Source: Setophaga petechia (Eukaryota; Chordata; Aves; Passeriformes; Parulidae). From it: 64,000 bases of DNA. The translations under genes and the position numbers were made by a program. Location: NCBI GenBank assembly GCA_024362935.1, contig JANCRA010000028.1, positions 9,854,476-9,918,475 on the forward strand, given 5' to 3'. Shown here in pieces: positions 60,645-64,000 of the stretch. Each line of letters begins with the position of its first letter. The first letter of the stretch is position 1. The notes below the pieces were generated by a model, which worked only from the letters and a program-made list of their open reading frames with translations, was not told the origin of the DNA and ran no database searches.

Positions 60645-63600
60645 GTGAGTGTCCCTGTGGGAGGGGACATTCCCAGCTGGAATGTCACCTGGAAAGGAAT
60701 TTCACACAGATCTCACAGTGGCCTTTGCTTTCTCAGTGTTGTTTCTCAGCTGCCTTCTGAAGGGAAGGTAGTTATACTGGGATAGTTCAGATTTTGGGGT
60801 AATTTGATCTTTTTCTCTTTAGTAAAGTGACCCAGCATTTTGTCTACTCAAAGTTAAAATACTTTTGATTTCCAGACCAAACTTTCAGGCAGCCTGTCCC
60901 CATCTGTTCTGCTGCTGGTGCTGTTTGTTTTATCTGCCCCTGAAGTTAAATTCTGCCCTAAGTGCAGTTACCAAGAACAATCTGAGCTTCATTTTGGGAC
61001 ACCTGAACCATTGTCTCCCTGCTCAGGTAGGGTGTGGTTTCTCAGGAGGCTTTTTGCATCTGTTCCAGCTGAGTTCATCTTTTTATAATGAGGATGATCA
61101 GAATTAAACTTGATATTTCAGAGCCTCTCCAGTGCTTTGTTCCATGGGTATTTCCCCATCTCTGCTTTGTGTGTGGTGTAACCCACACTGTGTTTATCCT
61201 GCACTGACCCTACACCCAGCCAATATACAGATTTTTCTCTTCTGTCCCTATCATAGAAGGAGCTTCCAGCTTATGGCTGGAGTCCTTATTCATCCCCAGT
61301 TAAATCCTGTGATTATTTCCTATTGTGGAGTGCTTAGATACATATTAATGAGAAGAGATGCTGTCTAAGCTGTATTTAGGTTTAAAAAGACAGCACCACT
61401 CAATCCTTACCTCCTCAAATGTCACATCCATAGGTACAATTCCATAACTATTTGCTACATGTCCTCATGGAAACACGTTGCCATAGCATTTTCTGCAGAT
61501 TTTTAATGCTGCCATCAGATGAGATCCTCAAACTTTCAAACAGAAATGAGGGGTTTTTCCCCCTCACTCCTGAATGTATTCATCAGGACAGAAGAAATAC
61601 TGCAAATTTATAAAGACTGGAAGGGGAAGTGGGACATGCCAAGGTTGTTTGGATCATGTGATGTGAGTCCTTTTTTCTCCAGCTGACAAACAGATGGATT
61701 TTATCTCAGACAGTTTAATTGCCTTTTTCTTTCATTTTTATAAGCACCATAAAACAGCTATGCTCTCTTCTGTGTGAATGCACACTGTCTTGAAATAGAC
61801 TTGAGAGTGAATCCTAATCAAAGATTAGTTAATATTTAAGATTATCCCTGTGTTTTTTCCCTTAATCCTGATGAACTGCTTCAGCAGATGATTTCTTTTC
61901 ATTAAAAATTGTATTATCTCCATCTCTTTCATGAAATCCAGATCTGATAACAGTCTGCTGTTACCATTTCTCATTCCATAGTTAAACTGAAAGATGTCAA
62001 TATGTGTCCAGTGTTTCCAAGTCAGCTTTGTGTATAACCAGCAAACAAAAGGAAAGATATTAAAAAAATAATAATTCCATAGAATTGTGCTGATGTTGTA
62101 CCATTGGCAAAGTGGCTGCTCAGTACCCATGAGCTGATGAAATGTGTAAATTCATGAGTGAGCTCTGGGCTTTTTTTATCCTGTCCTTCCCAGCACACTG
62201 GAGTCAGTCACCACTCTGAGGGGGCTGTGGAACTCCTCTCCCATGAAATCCCTTCTTCCACAGGCTGATAAGGATTCATTCTTAAATGCAGAGTATAGAA
62301 ATGGAAATTGATTTATGCACAAGGGAGTAAGTAGCTGGGCTGATTCACCTGAATTTCCCAGGAATGTGACCTGATTATTTCATAGTGAAAGACAGAGACC
62401 CAGGATTGAAATTCTGGGTGGGAATTGTGTTTCCCTGAGCTCTGCAGGGTCTGCCAGGCCAGCACTGGGAGCAGTGCTCAGGTAATAAACACATCTACCC
62501 CTGCCAGTCTTGCTGCAGAGGGTGTAAATCCAGAGGACATTAAGGAACAATTCAAAATGAAAGACTGAGCTTTGTCCTTGGTTCCAGCAGCCACATCCTC
62601 ACCATCTCAAAGCCACTACCAAACTTCACAAATATACACAAAATTCTTATATTTTCAAGGTGCCTGCCTGTAGCCAAGTGCAAAACATCCATCCTGGGCA
62701 GGCTGCTTTATGTTCTGGCCCTTCTAACCCTTGGAATGCTTTCACTGGGAGTCAGCATTCTGGATTAAGTGGATACTTGGCTACAGATCCACCTTTGTGC
62801 CTCAGGGAAATGGCAGAGATTAGATGTAGTGAAACATTAAACTTGAAGATTCCCCATTATGCTCTTTAGAATAACACTTGAGTTGCTTATAAATAGCAGA
62901 GGGGTTGCACAGATCCTGCCCTTGTAGCAGCTCTTGCTGTTTGTTCCTTTAAAAAGCCCGGGTTGGGTGAGGTGAGGCATTCAGAAATAGAAATACAGGG
63001 ATGGGAGATTTAAACAAGACATTTTGTTGGGATTTGGGATTTGGGATTGGTCTTGCTGTGGGACACACTGGCATTTGGGAAGAGTCACCTCTGATGGTAA
63101 TTCTGCCTGCACTCCTCACACTGCACCAACCCAAAATGTCAGCGTGCCTGAAATGCTCTGGTCCCCACATTGTCTCTACCTGAACATTTTGGATCAGCAG
63201 AGCAATTTTGTGTTCTGATTAATGCCTTTTCCTCTCTAAGGCTGCACTGAGAGTCTTCACTGAGCTGTCAGCAGTGCTCTCTGCACAGCATTTGTCTGGA
63301 GATGGGAATTCAGAGTGTTGCAGGCTTCACACAACATACCATCTCCATCTGCATCCATGGCATGTTTAGCTAACTGACTTGGAGATCTTTCATATTTTAA
63401 AATGGTTAAAAATTAAATTGTGAGCTACACTAACAGAAAATACAAGTGGTACTAGGCCAGATAGATCACTTCAAGCACTCTCCTGAGTAGCAGCATGTAG
63501 TTTTCACTTCTACATTTAGTTTTTGGCAGTCAAAGGTTTTCATCCCATTGTGTCCCATAAATTACTATGCTGGAACAGTCTTTGCAGTCTAGAGACAGAT

Positions 63601-64000
63601 TCAGCTCTGCTGTTCTCTTACAATGTCTCATTGATGTTTTCAGTTCATTAAGTAGGTACATGGAACAAAAATATCCTAGGTTGTAGAAATTCACAGTTTT
63701 GTTTCTGAAAATGACTGAAGCAATTAATCCAGTCATCTCCTTGCTTCTGTGGGAGCTGATGGATTTGTCTTTTGATTTATTTAAATAAGCACCATAAGTT
63801 AATTTACAGAGAAGCAGTTTTTCATAGCCATAGGGGTGATAAACAGTAAAATGGAAGTGATAGCCTGGTTGGTGAAAATAAAATATCTTTAAAAAACAAA
63901 ATGAGCAGACATGAGTTGGCACATGTGTTGTAAAGTTTGCAGCGCTGAGCTTAACCTGGTCTATAAACATTCTGTGGCTGCTCATCCCAAATAAATGGCA
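60645..64000 (+). other. RAD51C intron 8 up to the window edge
   Basis: 3.36 kb read for a terminal exon encoding the basic C-terminus; none found. No other gene recognised on either strand. Confidence 0.5.

Noticed and set aside
60585..60785. RAD51C ending by read-through of exon 8
   Set aside because: A canonical ACA|gtgagt donor is present exactly where human RAD51C has an exon end; the read-through peptide is not conserved.

Overview
The window comes from a bird genome and most likely from a songbird (passerine). It holds a pineal opsin (pinopsin), a gene class absent from mammals. It also holds CR1 LINE 3' ends, a SINE with a tRNA-Ile-like body and CR1-like tail (the TguSINE1 type, as I remember it), and ERV-type solo LTRs. 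The three protein genes are built from standard GT-AG introns. The density of minisatellites and the CpG-rich patches would suit a small, GC-rich avian chromosome; that last point is inference.

Layout. 1-2560: upstream DNA, with an A-rich stretch that may be the 3' end of an unidentified + strand transcript and a TA microsatellite. 2717-6905 (+): pinopsin, five exons, complete, 348 residues, with two LTR-type insertions in intron 3. 7200-10010: intergenic DNA with a CR1 3' end. 10377-47466 (-): TEX14, 28 coding exons whose phases close exactly to 1,405 codons plus stop. It encodes N-terminal ankyrin repeats, a pseudokinase, a CEP55-binding-like motif and a long C-terminal tail. 47640-48200: a CpG-rich divergent promoter. 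48080 to the right edge (+): RAD51C, eight exons visible (333 residues); the short last exon lies outside the window. TEX14 and RAD51C are also head-to-head neighbours in mammals.

What stands out. (1) TEX14 intron 2 holds a tandem triplication of a ~1.59 kb cassette. Each copy carries a U3 snoRNA (SNORD3) gene on the - strand with an octamer/CCAAT distal element at about -200 and a downstream 3' box, so these look like independent snRNA-type transcription units. (2) Several TEX14 tandem arrays are expanded copies of its own splice junctions: about 40 copies of the exon-4 donor region, 14 copies of the exon-7 acceptor region, a duplicated exon-14 acceptor, and two extra copies of the 3' half of exon 10 that keep open frame and matching phase. 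Two of the exon-4 decoy donors would add exactly 23 or 46 codons in frame. (3) The CEP55-binding motif of TEX14 has Ala where the known motif has Gly.

The genes do unrelated jobs: pineal light sensing (pinopsin), germ-cell intercellular bridges (TEX14), homologous recombination (RAD51C) and pre-rRNA processing (U3). All gene names come from recognising protein or RNA sequence by eye; no database search was run.
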